Positions 1-8,644 of a DNA stretch of 64,000 bases are shown one piece after another (positions within the stretch are counted from its first letter, which is position 1; the number at the start of each line of letters is the position of its first letter). Origin of the DNA: Methylobacterium cerastii. Lineage in GTDB: Bacteria; Pseudomonadota; Alphaproteobacteria; Rhizobiales; Beijerinckiaceae. The notes beneath the pieces are model-generated. The model saw only the letters and a program-made list of their open reading frames with translations. It did not search any database and had not been told where the DNA came from. The stretch is from contig NZ_BPQG01000018.1 in assembly GCF_022179125.1 (NCBI RefSeq), forward strand, positions 1 through 64,000, read 5' to 3'. The position numbers and the translations under genes are program-made.

Positions 1-80
1 ATGAGCCCGCAAGAGACGCGATGAGCCCGCAAGAGACGCGATGAGCCCGCAAGAGACGCGATGAGCCCGCAAGAGACGCC
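1..80 (+). repeat. 20-bp tandem repeat, four copies, before fliP
   Basis: Four head-to-tail copies of atgagcccgcaagagacgcg; the last ends in cgcc. Because 20 is not a multiple of three, each copy opens a mini-ORF (MSPQETR) whose TGA overlaps the ATG of the next copy. The fourth (MSPQETP) ends at 84 and overlaps a GTG at 81 that is in frame with fliP. The array starts at the window edge, so it may have more copies. Confidence 0.95.
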
Positions 81-146
81 GTGAACCTGCTCGGGCCGCC
101 GGGAAGGCTTGCACGGTCGCCGAACCCGCCCCAGGGTGCCGGCGCC

Positions 147-908
147 ATGACCCCTGCCCGCCCCCACCCTCAGCTTCGGACCCTGCGCCGCCTCGCCCTG
201 GCCGCCCTCGCGTTCGGGCTCGGGGCGGGTCCGGCCGCGGCCCAGAGCCTCACCGTCGACCTCGGGACGGGCGGCGCGAGCGAGCGCGCGCTGCAGCTCG
301 TCGCGCTTATCACCGTGCTGGCGCTGGCGCCTTCGGTGCTGATCATGGCGACCTCGTTCACGCGGATCGTGGTGGTCCTGTCGATCCTGCGCTCGGCGCT
401 CGGCACCCAGACCGCGCCGCCGACGACGGTGATCGTCAGCCTCGCCCTGTTCCTCACCGCCTTCGTGATGGCGCCGACCGGCCGCGAGGCCTACCGCGCC
501 GGCATCGAGCCGCTGCTCGCCAACCAGATCACGCAGGTGCAGGCCTTCGAGCGGGCCTCGGCGCCGTTCAAGACCTTCATGCTGAAGAACGTCCGCGAGA
601 AGGACCTGAAGCTCTTCCTCGACATGGCCAAGGTGCCGGTGCCGTCGGGCCCCGAGGCGGTGGGCCTCGAGATCGTCACCCCCGCGTTCTTGATCTCGGA
701 GCTGCGCCGCGCCTTCGAGATCGGCTTCCTGCTGTTCATCCCCTTCCTGATCATCGACCTCGTGGTCGCCTCGGTGCTGATGGCGGTGGGCATGATGATG
801 GTGCCGCCGGCGACCGTCGCCCTCCCCTTCAAGCTGATCTTCTTCGTGCTCGTCGACGGCTGGACCCTGGTCGCCGCGTCGCTGGTGCAGAGCTACGGCG
901 GGAGCTGA
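147..908 (+). CDS. fliP: Flagellar type III export protein FliP
   Basis: FliP is an inner-membrane component of the flagellar export gate (FliPQR). The 253-residue product has a cleavable signal peptide at about 1-31 ending in AAAQS, hydrophobic segments near 50-80 and at the C-terminus, and the family signature ending LPFKLIFFVLVDGW. ATG 147 is preferred because an AGGGTG ribosome-binding site lies about 7 nt upstream and the length fits the family. An in-frame GTG at 81 would add 22 residues and would be coupled to the repeat mini-ORFs. No other flagellar structural gene is seen downstream, so this is probably the last gene of a flagellar cluster lying to the left. Confidence 0.93.
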   Translation: MTPARPHPQLRTLRRLALAALAFGLGAGPAAAQSLTVDLGTGGASERALQLVALITVLALAPSVLIMATSFTRIVVVLSILRSALGTQTAPPTTVIVSLALFLTAFVMAPTGREAYRAGIEPLLANQITQVQAFERASAPFKTFMLKNVREKDLKLFLDMAKVPVPSGPEAVGLEIVTPAFLISELRRAFEIGFLLFIPFLIIDLVVASVLMAVGMMMVPPATVALPFKLIFFVLVDGWTLVAASLVQSYGGS

Positions 909-976
909 CGCGCGTCGCCCCTGCGTTTCCCGCCCGACGCGATTTGACGACCCGGCCGGCCCGGCCCATCCTCGCC

Positions 977-1228
977 ATGTCGGTCGACACCATCCATCTC
1001 ATGCGGCGGACCGATCCTAGCGCTCCGCTGCGGGATCTCGACGACGTGCGCGTGCTGGCCAGCGTCGTGACCCTGGACGGCGACACGATCCCGGCGGGCA
1101 CCGAGGGAACCGTGGTCGCGGTCTGGGGAGCGGGCGAAGCCTCCGAGGTCGAGTTCTCCGAACCGCTCGGCCCACTCGCCACCGTCGGCGCTGCTCAGCT
1201 CGCTCGCACGGAGCGCGCGATTCCGTGA
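977..1228 (+). CDS. Small DUF4926-like protein
   Basis: 83 residues. The core DDVRVLASVVTLDGDTIPAG followed by GTVVAVW resembles the small beta-rich DUF4926 family, whose function is unknown. ATG 977 was chosen over a TTG at 944. The stop overlaps the GTG start of the next gene in a GTGA arrangement, so the two are almost certainly co-translated. A toxin/immunity or other two-component relationship with the neighbour is conceivable, but nothing in the sequence shows catalytic function. Confidence 0.7.
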   Translation: MSVDTIHLMRRTDPSAPLRDLDDVRVLASVVTLDGDTIPAGTEGTVVAVWGAGEASEVEFSEPLGPLATVGAAQLARTERAIP

Positions 1229-1572
1229 TCGACGAGGGCTGGTGGCCGGTCCTGGAAATCCCGGACCGCAAGCTGGTCGATTATCTTCTGAACCTCGCTC
1301 ATCCGATCGGCGGACCCAAAGCGCGCTTCTTCCTGTCCTTCGGGTTCGATCGGGCCAAGCCTGACGAGATTGGCCGTGCCTCGCTGGCACAGGCCGACGC
1401 GCTGTTCGGCACGGATGCGCTCCGTTTCGTTGAAATCGACGGACGGATGCGCCTCGTCGTCGAGGGGCCGGTCGTTGCCCCGGACGGGCGGCGGCCGCAC
1501 GTCCGCGTCGTCTGGCAGCGACAGGCGACGATCGCTTGGCGCCTCATCACCGCGGTGCCGCTGACGCGCTGA
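1225..1572 (+). CDS. DUF6883-like protein
   Basis: 115 residues starting at a GTG that overlaps the preceding stop. The N-terminal part (EIPDRKLVDYLLN, then GGPKARFFLSFGF) matches the pattern of DUF6883 proteins. The C-terminal part, VRVVWQR then TAVPL, resembles the end of small nuclease-like or toxin-like folds, but no active site can be assigned. It is probably coupled with the DUF4926-like gene. The function is unknown. Confidence 0.7.
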   Translation: MIDEGWWPVLEIPDRKLVDYLLNLAHPIGGPKARFFLSFGFDRAKPDEIGRASLAQADALFGTDALRFVEIDGRMRLVVEGPVVAPDGRRPHVRVVWQRQATIAWRLITAVPLTR

Positions 1573-1671
1573 GATCGCCGGCCATGCAACGGGGCGACCG
1601 ATCAGCGGGGAACGCTCGCGGCAACCGCATTCATCCCGACACGGATCAGAGTTCGATCGGTCGCGTGATGC

Positions 1672-4600
1672 TCAGCCCGGCGGAGTCCCCTGCCCGTCGG
1701 CGCGCTTCTCGGCTTCGCCGCGGGGGGGAAGCGCGGTGTCCGGGTAGCGCTTGCGGTATTCGGCCAGGAAGGCCGCCAGCGTCTCGGCGTTCGTCGCCTT
1801 CTGCGCGATCTCGCGAAAGCCGGGCTTTCTGGTCGCGTCGGCGCTCGTCAGCAGCGCGAAGGTGCGGGCGTCCGCGCTCTCGGCCATGGCGCCGGCGAAC
1901 TTGGCCTTCAGCCGCTCCAGCCCGATCGGCTCGCCCGCGAGGTCGTAGGCGATGCCGGCGCGGATCACGTCGGAGCGGGTGGCGTCGTCGAGCGCCTTGC
2001 CGGTCCGCCACGCGTCGCCGAGCAGGGCCTCGTGCGCCTCCCCGGCCTCGCGCCAGCGCCGGGCCGACCACAGGATGTCGGCCCGCAGCCGCACCGCATC
2101 GGGGCCGGCCTCCCCCTCGATCGTCTCCAGCGCCAGATCGGTCCGCGACAGGTCGGAGAGCGCGCGCGCGCGCAGCAGCGCCCGTGCGCGCCGCAGGTCG
2201 CGCGGGAGCTCGGGCAGGTAGGTCCCCTCGATCGCCTCCAGCGCCTTCAGCGGCTTCCCGTCCATCAGGCGGATCGTGGCGAGCTGGGTCGCGACGCTCG
2301 ACCGGGCCGGGCCGGTGAGGCGGTGGTCGAGCTGGTATTGCAGCAGCTCGGCCGCCGGATCGAGCAGGTCGAGGCCGACGAGCCGTTCGGAGAGGCGCCG
2401 CACGATCGCGTCGCCGCGCCGCCCGATCGGGGCGAACTCCTTGAAGTCGAAGTACAAAGCCACCGCGTCCACGCCGCCCAGGGCATCGCCGCGCGGCGAG
2501 AGGTACAGGTCGTCGAACAGGGACGCCGCCTCGTCGTGCAGGGCCCGGTTCGACGCGGCGTCCGGCGCGATGGCGTCGATCGCGCGGACGGCGGTGAAGG
2601 CCTCGCGATAGCGCCCGGCCGCCATATAGAGGCGGGCCAGGCCCGCGGTGATCGCGTCCTCGATCTCCCCGCCGTGCCAGGTGATCGCTTGGCGTTCGAG
2701 GCGATCGATCGCCTCCGCGGGTGTGAGGTTGCCGGCGTCGCGGCCGAGCAGCGTGCCGCGCAGGGCCGCCGCCGCAGCCACCGGGCGCTCGCCCGATTCG
2801 GCCAGGCTGTCGTAGGCCTCGAGCGCCGCCTTGGTCCGGTCGGTCGCCTCGTCGATGCGCGCGCGGACCAGGGCGACGCGGTCGCGATCCAGGTGCGACA
2901 GGTCGGACGTCGTGAGCAGTACGATCCGCCGCGACGCGGCGTCGATGTCGCCGGTCTCGATCGCCGCTTCCGCCGCAAGCGTGCGGAGCGTCGCCTGGAG
3001 GGCGAGCGGGTAGCGCTCGAGCAGCGGCATCGCTTGGGAGAGCCCCTCCTCGGCCTCGCGCCAGCGGCCCGCCTGCCCGTCGGCGACGGCGCGCCACAGC
3101 ACGGCTTCCGGGTCGCGCGCCAGCGTCCCGGCTGCCAGCGCCTTCCGCACTTCGGCGTTGCGGCCCATGCCGGCGAGCGATGCGGCGCGCAGGATCGCGG
3201 CCTCGCGGCTGCTCGCCACCACCGGGTCGTCGGCGCAGGCCAACTCCAGAGTCGTCAGGGCCTCGGCGGCGAGGCCGTTGGCGAGCAGCGTGCGCGCCAG
3301 CATCACGCGCATCGGGCCGAGCGTACCGGCCGAGGCCGCGATCGAGGCCGCGAACTGCGTCCGGATCGTCTCGCGCACGTCGCCGAGCCGCGCCTGCTCC
3401 CAGGGCTCGCGCTGGATCGCCAAATCCGACACCTCGGCGAGCGGTGCGTCGGGCGGGCGTGCCACGGCCGAGATCGCGAGGCCGCCGTCGCGCCCGACGA
3501 CGACGCCGTCGAGGTCGGGGCGGACGGTGAGGTCGTCGGCCTGGGCCAGCACGGCGACGCCGAAGCGGCTCGGCAGCAGCTCGAAGTCGACGAAGCGCTG
3601 CCGCTTGGCGATGCCCGCGGGCTTCCAACCCCGCGCCGTCACGACGGCGACGCGTTCGCCGTCGAGGTCGAGCCAGGCGGCGCCCCCCGGCTGCGGCAGG
3701 CCGATCGCGACGCGGGAGCGCCCGGCGGCATCGGGGAGGCGCGTCGGGGCCAGGGTGTCGCTCGGGCCGAGGTTGTCGCCCGCGATCAGCTCCCAGGCGC
3801 CGGCGGCGGCGCCGGCCCTCACCGGCACGAGGTCGAGCAGGGCGCCGGCGGGCACCGCGAAGCGAAGCACCGTCTGCCCTCCCATCCGCAGCGGCTCGCC
3901 GACGGCGCGCAGGGTGCCCGTTCCGGCAGCCGGGAGGGCGACCGGCTCGGCGGTCTCGAAGACGAGGTTGGCGATGCCGCCGCGCTCGAAAAGGGCGACC
4001 GGCGGGCGCTTGGCGAAGGGGAAGACCAGGCCGGAGCCGGCCTGACGCTCGGGCGGCTCGGCCAGGGGCGGACGGGCGGCGGCCTCCGAGGCGCCGGAGC
4101 GGGAACCGGGCGCCGGAAGGTCGGCCTTGGTGGGGCTCTTGGCTCCCTCACCCTTGCCTCCGTCACCCTTGCCTCCGTCACCCTTGCCTCCGTCACCCTT
4201 GCCTCCGTCACCCTTGGACGCTTCGCTTTTCGCCGCTTCCTTGGGCTCGGCCTTGCCGGCGCCCTCGGCCCTGGCGGCGGCGAGCTTTACGACCTCGAAC
4301 GCGGTCGCGTCGGCCTTGGCCGGGTCCTTCTTCGCGACGATGTCGAACACCACGGCGCCGTCGTCGCGGTCGGTGGAGACCGTGAACCCGTCGGCGACCG
4401 CGACCGCGAGGCCGGCCGAGGCGTCGTCCGCGGTCGCGGTGAGGCGCGCCATGTCCGGCCGCAGGCGGCCTCGGGTCTCGGACAGGTCGAAGCTGTAGGC
4501 GCCGGGCACGCGCAGGCGAGTGGCGCCGCCCTCCGGGTCGATCGTCGCCGCGACGCCCTCGGGCAGGCGCACCGTCAGGCGGGTGAGCGTCGGCAGCTTC

Positions 4601-5088
4601 GCGACCTCGACGCCGAGCGGGCGGCGCACGGGGGCGGGGTTGCGCGCCTTCAGGATCGCCTCGGCGGCCCGGGCGCGGCGGGCGAGGTCGGCGACGACGT
4701 CCGGCGGCAGGGGCGGCGGCAGGGCGGTCCAGTTCTCGGGCAGCAGGTCGACGAAGACCTTCTCGCCGGCCTCCTGCACGTTGACGCGGATCGGCCGCTG
4801 CAGGGCCAGCCGCAGCCCGCTGCCGTCGGGATCGCGCCGGACGGCGGCGAGGTAGCCGGGCAGCTCGGAGACCAGCCGCTCCGGTCCGGCCTCCGTCCGC
4901 TCGTCGTAGTTAAGCACCAGCACGCCGCCGGAGAGCCGCGCCTTGATCGAGACCGCGCCGTCGAACGTGAAGGCGATGCGGGCGTAGCCCTGCGCCTCGG
5001 TGCCGGAGACGGCGAGGAGCTTGGCGGCCTCGGCCGGAAGCCCGAGGCCTGCCAGCATCGCGAGCGCGAGGCCCGCGCGGCGGGGCAT
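1672..5088 (-). CDS. Large periplasmic TPR-like repeat protein
   Basis: 1138 residues from ATG 5088, which has an AAGGG ribosome-binding site about 8 nt upstream and begins a signal peptide (MPRRAGLALAMLAGLGLPAE). After the signal comes a beta-rich, AMIN-like region (about 20-280). A low-complexity Lys/Gly/Asp stretch with KGDGG repeated (about 290-330) follows. The C-terminal half is a long alpha-helical array that looks like degenerate tetratricopeptide repeats (alternating LLxAxA patterns). This suggests an exported scaffold or assembly factor. Proximity to fliP might hint at a flagellar link, but that is only positional. An in-frame ATG at 5127 lacks a ribosome-binding site. Confidence 0.85.
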   Translation of the reverse strand: MPRRAGLALAMLAGLGLPAEAAKLLAVSGTEAQGYARIAFTFDGAVSIKARLSGGVLVLNYDERTEAGPERLVSELPGYLAAVRRDPDGSGLRLALQRPIRVNVQEAGEKVFVDLLPENWTALPPPLPPDVVADLARRARAAEAILKARNPAPVRRPLGVEVAKLPTLTRLTVRLPEGVAATIDPEGGATRLRVPGAYSFDLSETRGRLRPDMARLTATADDASAGLAVAVADGFTVSTDRDDGAVVFDIVAKKDPAKADATAFEVVKLAAARAEGAGKAEPKEAAKSEASKGDGGKGDGGKGDGGKGDGGKGEGAKSPTKADLPAPGSRSGASEAAARPPLAEPPERQAGSGLVFPFAKRPPVALFERGGIANLVFETAEPVALPAAGTGTLRAVGEPLRMGGQTVLRFAVPAGALLDLVPVRAGAAAGAWELIAGDNLGPSDTLAPTRLPDAAGRSRVAIGLPQPGGAAWLDLDGERVAVVTARGWKPAGIAKRQRFVDFELLPSRFGVAVLAQADDLTVRPDLDGVVVGRDGGLAISAVARPPDAPLAEVSDLAIQREPWEQARLGDVRETIRTQFAASIAASAGTLGPMRVMLARTLLANGLAAEALTTLELACADDPVVASSREAAILRAASLAGMGRNAEVRKALAAGTLARDPEAVLWRAVADGQAGRWREAEEGLSQAMPLLERYPLALQATLRTLAAEAAIETGDIDAASRRIVLLTTSDLSHLDRDRVALVRARIDEATDRTKAALEAYDSLAESGERPVAAAAALRGTLLGRDAGNLTPAEAIDRLERQAITWHGGEIEDAITAGLARLYMAAGRYREAFTAVRAIDAIAPDAASNRALHDEAASLFDDLYLSPRGDALGGVDAVALYFDFKEFAPIGRRGDAIVRRLSERLVGLDLLDPAAELLQYQLDHRLTGPARSSVATQLATIRLMDGKPLKALEAIEGTYLPELPRDLRRARALLRARALSDLSRTDLALETIEGEAGPDAVRLRADILWSARRWREAGEAHEALLGDAWRTGKALDDATRSDVIRAGIAYDLAGEPIGLERLKAKFAGAMAESADARTFALLTSADATRKPGFREIAQKATNAETLAAFLAEYRKRYPDTALPPRGEAEKRADGQGTPPG
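4147..4215. repeat. 15-bp tandem repeat inside the TPR-like gene
   Basis: tcacccttgcctccg is repeated about four times in phase, encoding KGDGG units on the minus strand followed by a diverged KGEGA. Since 15 is a multiple of three, changes in copy number would keep the frame. It forms a flexible charged linker between the beta-rich and helical parts. Confidence 0.9.
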
Positions 5089-5286
5089 GCGGCGGACCCT
5101 TGGTCCCGTCTCGAGCCACCCGCCCATCGATACGCCGCACCCGGGGGCGGCGGGCGCCCCGGACAAGGGACGCAACGCTCCGACGCCGCTGAGGGCCGAC
5201 ACTGCCGGATCGCGGCTAACGCACGCTTAATCGTGGTTTCGGACGCCGTCCCGCGCCGTCCCCGCGCGCCTCAGTCGAGACGAGGG

Positions 5287-5676
5287 TCAGCGTTTCACGA
5301 TGAGGTTCGGGACGATCCGGCTCGACGGGCCGAACGTCTCGATCGCGCGCCTGCAGTTCGCCGGCACGTCCTTCTGGTAGGTCTCGGAGAACGAGCGCGC
5401 GACCATCGCCAGCTCGCCCTGCTCCAGGTCCTTGGGGTCGATCCCGAGGCGCTCGACGGCGCCCTTCAGGAGGACCGGATCGCCCTGCAGGTCCGGGCAT
5501 GAGCTGTTCGTAAAGCCGACCAGCCCGGTGAGGCGCGCGGCCATGACGCGCTTCTTGTCCATCGGAGGGGCGTCCGGCATCGAATCGGGCGGGCCGCCGG
5601 AGGGAGCGGCCTCCTGCGCGACGAGGGGGGTGGCGAGGCAGGCCAGCAGCCCCGCCAGGATCATCGTGTCGCGCAT
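5287..5676 (-). CDS. Small secreted protein of unknown function
   Basis: 129 residues with a signal peptide (MRDTMILAGLLACLATPLVA, cleavage before QEAAP). The mature part has two cysteines (SSCPD and ANCRR) that could form a disulfide in the periplasm. No family is recognised. It lies on the same strand as, and between, the large TPR-like gene and the IalB-family gene, and may share their transcript. Confidence 0.75.
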   Translation of the reverse strand: MRDTMILAGLLACLATPLVAQEAAPSGGPPDSMPDAPPMDKKRVMAARLTGLVGFTNSSCPDLQGDPVLLKGAVERLGIDPKDLEQGELAMVARSFSETYQKDVPANCRRAIETFGPSSRIVPNLIVKR

Positions 5677-5755
5677 GCTCGGCCCTCTCGTCGTCTCGCC
5701 TGCCCGGGTCGGCGGCCTTGCCGGCCGCTCTCGGTGTCTGCCGTCCGTCGTCGGA

Positions 5756-6457
5756 TCAGTTGGTGAAGGCGATCGCCCGGTCCCAGACCGCCGCGAACCC
5801 GCCGAGCGGCACCGCGATCGGCTGGGGCTCCTCGTTGCTCGGTTTCACGCCGATCACTTGGAGGGTCTTGGCGGTCCGCATCGCGTCGGTGGCAAGCGTC
5901 GGGAAGCTGATCGGCACGAGGCAGCCTTCCGCGCTGCACGAGATGTAGGGCGCGCCCTTGCCCAGCACCACGTCGTCGAGCTTGAACGTGACGCCCGGGT
6001 CGATCGAGAGACCGAACGGCATCAGGATCAGGCCCTCCGCCCGCCCGTCCTTCGGCGTCCGCAACTCGAAGGCGAACAGGCGCTTGCCGGTCTTGTTGTC
6101 CCCTTGCGACTGCATCAGCATGCAGGCCGTATTCGTCTCGGGCCGGGTGCAGGTGAGGGTCCACTCGCCGTAATTCTCGGTGATCGAGAGCGCGCCTGCG
6201 GGCCAGACCGGTGCCGGCTTGGCGGCGGCTTTGGCGTCGGCCGCCGACGCGGGCGTCGCGGCCGGACTCGCCTTCGGTGCCGGCTTCGGGGCGGGCGGGC
6301 GCGGCTTCGGCTTGACCTTGGGGGGCGCTGCAGGCGCGGCGTCCGGCGCTTCTTCCTGCGCGGCGGACGGGACGGCGCCCACGGACAGCGCGATCAGGGA
6401 GGCCGCGAGGAGCGCGGCGAGGCGCGCAGAATGGCGAGATGCGCGGATCGGCGACAT
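5756..6457 (-). CDS. Invasion-associated locus B (IalB) family protein
   Basis: 233 residues. A signal peptide (about 1-33) is followed by an Ala/Pro/Lys-rich linker (about 34-85). The IalB-type domain then starts near GEWTLTC and contains the paired-cysteine pattern CxxxxxxTAC and SCSAEGC. IalB proteins are periplasmic or outer-membrane associated in Alphaproteobacteria; the name comes from Bartonella, and most members are uncharacterised in free-living bacteria. A purine-rich GAGGGGG precedes the start. Confidence 0.88.
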   Translation of the reverse strand: MSPIRASRHSARLAALLAASLIALSVGAVPSAAQEEAPDAAPAAPPKVKPKPRPPAPKPAPKASPAATPASAADAKAAAKPAPVWPAGALSITENYGEWTLTCTRPETNTACMLMQSQGDNKTGKRLFAFELRTPKDGRAEGLILMPFGLSIDPGVTFKLDDVVLGKGAPYISCSAEGCLVPISFPTLATDAMRTAKTLQVIGVKPSNEEPQPIAVPLGGFAAVWDRAIAFTN

Positions 6458-6563
6458 GCGAGACTAGGCCCCCTCGGCCGACATGGCTTCGAGGAAGGCG
6501 CCTAAAGCCCGGGGCGGGGCGGCGCAATCCGGCGCCGCCGGATTTTCCGGCGCGGCGGTCGGA

Positions 6564-6734
6564 TCAGGCGTGCGGAAGCGTCTCGGCGGCGCGGGCGCAG
6601 CGACGCTCGAACGCGTTGCGGCCTTCGCGACGGAGGGCGCGGACCACCGTGAAGGCGAGGGTCAGGAAACCGGGATCGCGATCCTGGGGCTCGTCGGCGG
6701 GGGCCGGGACGTGCGCGGTGAGGACGGACAGCAT
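6564..6734 (-). CDS. Small basic protein of unknown function
   Basis: 56 residues beginning MLSVLTAHVPAPADEPQD, with a helical, arginine-rich C-terminal half (FTVVRALRREGRNAFERR) reminiscent of DUF1127-type small proteins, although no assignment is safe. The reading frame stays open upstream to 6950, but that part has no protein-like character and contains palindromic DNA. The start was chosen at the ATG giving a plausible small protein. Confidence 0.5.
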   Translation of the reverse strand: MLSVLTAHVPAPADEPQDRDPGFLTLAFTVVRALRREGRNAFERRCARAAETLPHA

Positions 6735-7114
6735 GGGCGACTCCGTGCGACCTGCGACCCGGGACGGGTCTTCGATCGATCTTGCGATGCAGCATGCGAT
6801 CGTTGTGCGGTGCACGCAACGCACCGGTTCGAAGGTCTCGCATGCAGAGGTCGCATGCATGCGCAACACTTCGTCAACACCTCTGCGGTTCGCGCGGGCG
6901 CCGTGCGGTTGACCCTTGCGGCATGAGGCGGCACTAGGTCCGGCATCCACGCGGCGCCCTGCGACGGCCGAGAGCCCGGAACGGCAGCGCCGCCGGGCGG
7001 CCTGAGGGGACGTCGCGTTCGCGGACGGGCCCGGCCTGTCGCCCCATCGTCACATCGGCCGCCTAACCCGAGCCGCCTCTGCGCGCCGCGCACATCCGAA
7101 GGACCGCCCCCGCC
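6735..7114. promoter_or_regulatory. Divergent intergenic region with GCATGC palindromes
   Basis: 380 bp without a convincing gene, between a leftward small gene and hss. It holds GCATGC-centred palindromes at 6792-6797, 6840-6845 and 6853-6862 (overlapping GCATGCATGC). It also holds an imperfect dyad GTTGTGCGGTGCACGCAAC at 6801-6820. This is a likely promoter/operator zone for the small gene. The hss start is preceded by an AAGGA-type site near 7099. Confidence 0.4.
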
Positions 7115-8572
7115 ATGACCGATACGCCGCAGCCAGGTTCGAACAAGGCGCCCGTCCACGGCCGCATCAGCGGGCCCATCGTGATGATCGGGTTCGGATC
7201 GATCGGCCGCGGCACGCTGCCCCTCATCGAGCGCCACTTCGAATACGACCACGCCCGCTTCACCGTGATCGACCCCGACGATTCGCATCGCGCGCTCGCC
7301 GACAAGCACGGCCTGCGCTTCGAGACGGTGGCCCTCACCCGCGAGAACTACCGCGACGTGCTCACCCCGCTCCTCACCGAGGGCGGCGGCCAGGGGTTCT
7401 GCGTGAACCTGTCGGTCGACACCTCGTCGCGCGCGATCCTGGAGCTGTGCCGCGAGCTCGGCGCCCTCTACATCGACACCGTCGCCGAGCCGTGGCCGGG
7501 CTTCTACTTCGACAAGGACAAGAGCCAGGGCGACCGCACCAACTACGCCCTGCGCCAGGACATCCTCGACGCCCGCGCCGCCAGCCCCGGCGGCACCACC
7601 GCGGTCTCGTGCTGCGGCGCCAACCCCGGCATGGTGTCGTGGTTCGTGAAGCAGGCGGTGCTCAACATTGCGAAGGATACCGGCGTCACGACCCCCGAGC
7701 CGAAGTCCCGTGAGGAATGGGCCGCGCTGATGCGCGAGGTCGGCGTCAAGGGCGTGCACATCGCCGAGCGCGACACGCAGCGGGCCAAGCACCCCAAGCC
7801 GCAGGGCGTGTTCGTCAACACCTGGTCGGTCGAGGGCTTCGTCTCCGAGGGCAACCAGCCGGCCGAGCTCGGCTGGGGCACGCACGAGACCTGGATGCCC
7901 GCGAACGCGCGCGAGCAGGAGAAGGGCTCGCGCTGCGCGATCTACCTGCTGCAGCCCGGCGCCGACACCCGCGTACGCTCGTGGACGCCGACGGCGCAGT
8001 CGCAGTTCGGCTTCCTCGTCACCCACAACGAGGCGATCTCGATCTCGGACTACTACACGGTCCGCGAGGGCGATCGGGCCGCCTACCGCCCGACCTGCCA
8101 CTACGCCTACCACCCGGCCAACGACGCCGTGCTCTCGCTCCACGAGATGTTCGGCAACGCCGGCAAGGTGCAGGAGAAGCACCACATCCTCGACGAGGAC
8201 GAGATCGAGGACGGCATCGACGAGCTCGGCGTGCTGCTCTACGGCCACAAGAAGAACGCCTACTGGTACGGCTCGCAGCTCTCCATCGAGGAGACCCGCC
8301 GGATCGCGCCCTACCAGAACGCCACCGGCCTGCAGGTGACCTCGGCCGTGCTCGCCGGCATGGTCTGGGCGCTGGAGAACCCGGAGGCCGGCATCGTCGA
8401 GGCCGACGAGATGGACTTCCGCCGCTGCCTCGAGGTCCAGACCCCGTATCTCGGGCCCGTCGTCGGCGTCTACACCGACTGGACCCCGCTCGCCGGCCGC
8501 CCCGGCCTGTTCCCGGAGGACATCGACGCGAGCGACCCCTGGCAGTTCCGCAACGTGCTCGTGCACGGCTGA
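7115..8572 (+). CDS. hss: Homospermidine synthase
   Basis: 485 residues. It forms sym-homospermidine from putrescine with NAD+ as a redox catalyst. A Rossmann nucleotide-binding motif lies at about 22-33 (IVMIGFGSIGRG). The family-typical segments VNLSVDTSSRAILELC, YIDTVAEPWPGFYFD and CCGANPGMVSWFVKQA follow. Homospermidine is a major polyamine in many Alphaproteobacteria. The gene appears monocistronic, with Uma2-type genes following after 72 bp. Confidence 0.95.
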   Translation: MTDTPQPGSNKAPVHGRISGPIVMIGFGSIGRGTLPLIERHFEYDHARFTVIDPDDSHRALADKHGLRFETVALTRENYRDVLTPLLTEGGGQGFCVNLSVDTSSRAILELCRELGALYIDTVAEPWPGFYFDKDKSQGDRTNYALRQDILDARAASPGGTTAVSCCGANPGMVSWFVKQAVLNIAKDTGVTTPEPKSREEWAALMREVGVKGVHIAERDTQRAKHPKPQGVFVNTWSVEGFVSEGNQPAELGWGTHETWMPANAREQEKGSRCAIYLLQPGADTRVRSWTPTAQSQFGFLVTHNEAISISDYYTVREGDRAAYRPTCHYAYHPANDAVLSLHEMFGNAGKVQEKHHILDEDEIEDGIDELGVLLYGHKKNAYWYGSQLSIEETRRIAPYQNATGLQVTSAVLAGMVWALENPEAGIVEADEMDFRRCLEVQTPYLGPVVGVYTDWTPLAGRPGLFPEDIDASDPWQFRNVLVHG

Positions 8573-8644
8573 AGCCGGCCGTCCGCGATCGTTGCGGACG
8601 CCCCCCGGAATGCTACCATCGCGGCCTCACCGGAGGAGGCCGCG

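Noticed and set aside
1-80. CRISPR array at the window start
   Set aside because: The 20-bp units are directly adjacent with no spacers, and no cas gene is present.
2032-5502. Plus-strand open frame of over 1100 codons opposite the TPR-like gene
   Set aside because: It is Arg/Gly/Gln-rich with no hydrophobic core or domain and is the complement of a gene with a signal peptide and repeats. Long antisense frames are expected at about 70% GC.
6662-8566. Minus-strand open frame of over 600 codons opposite hss
   Set aside because: It mirrors the third-codon GC bias of hss. The product is a Val/Gly/His/Arg-rich sequence without any family feature.
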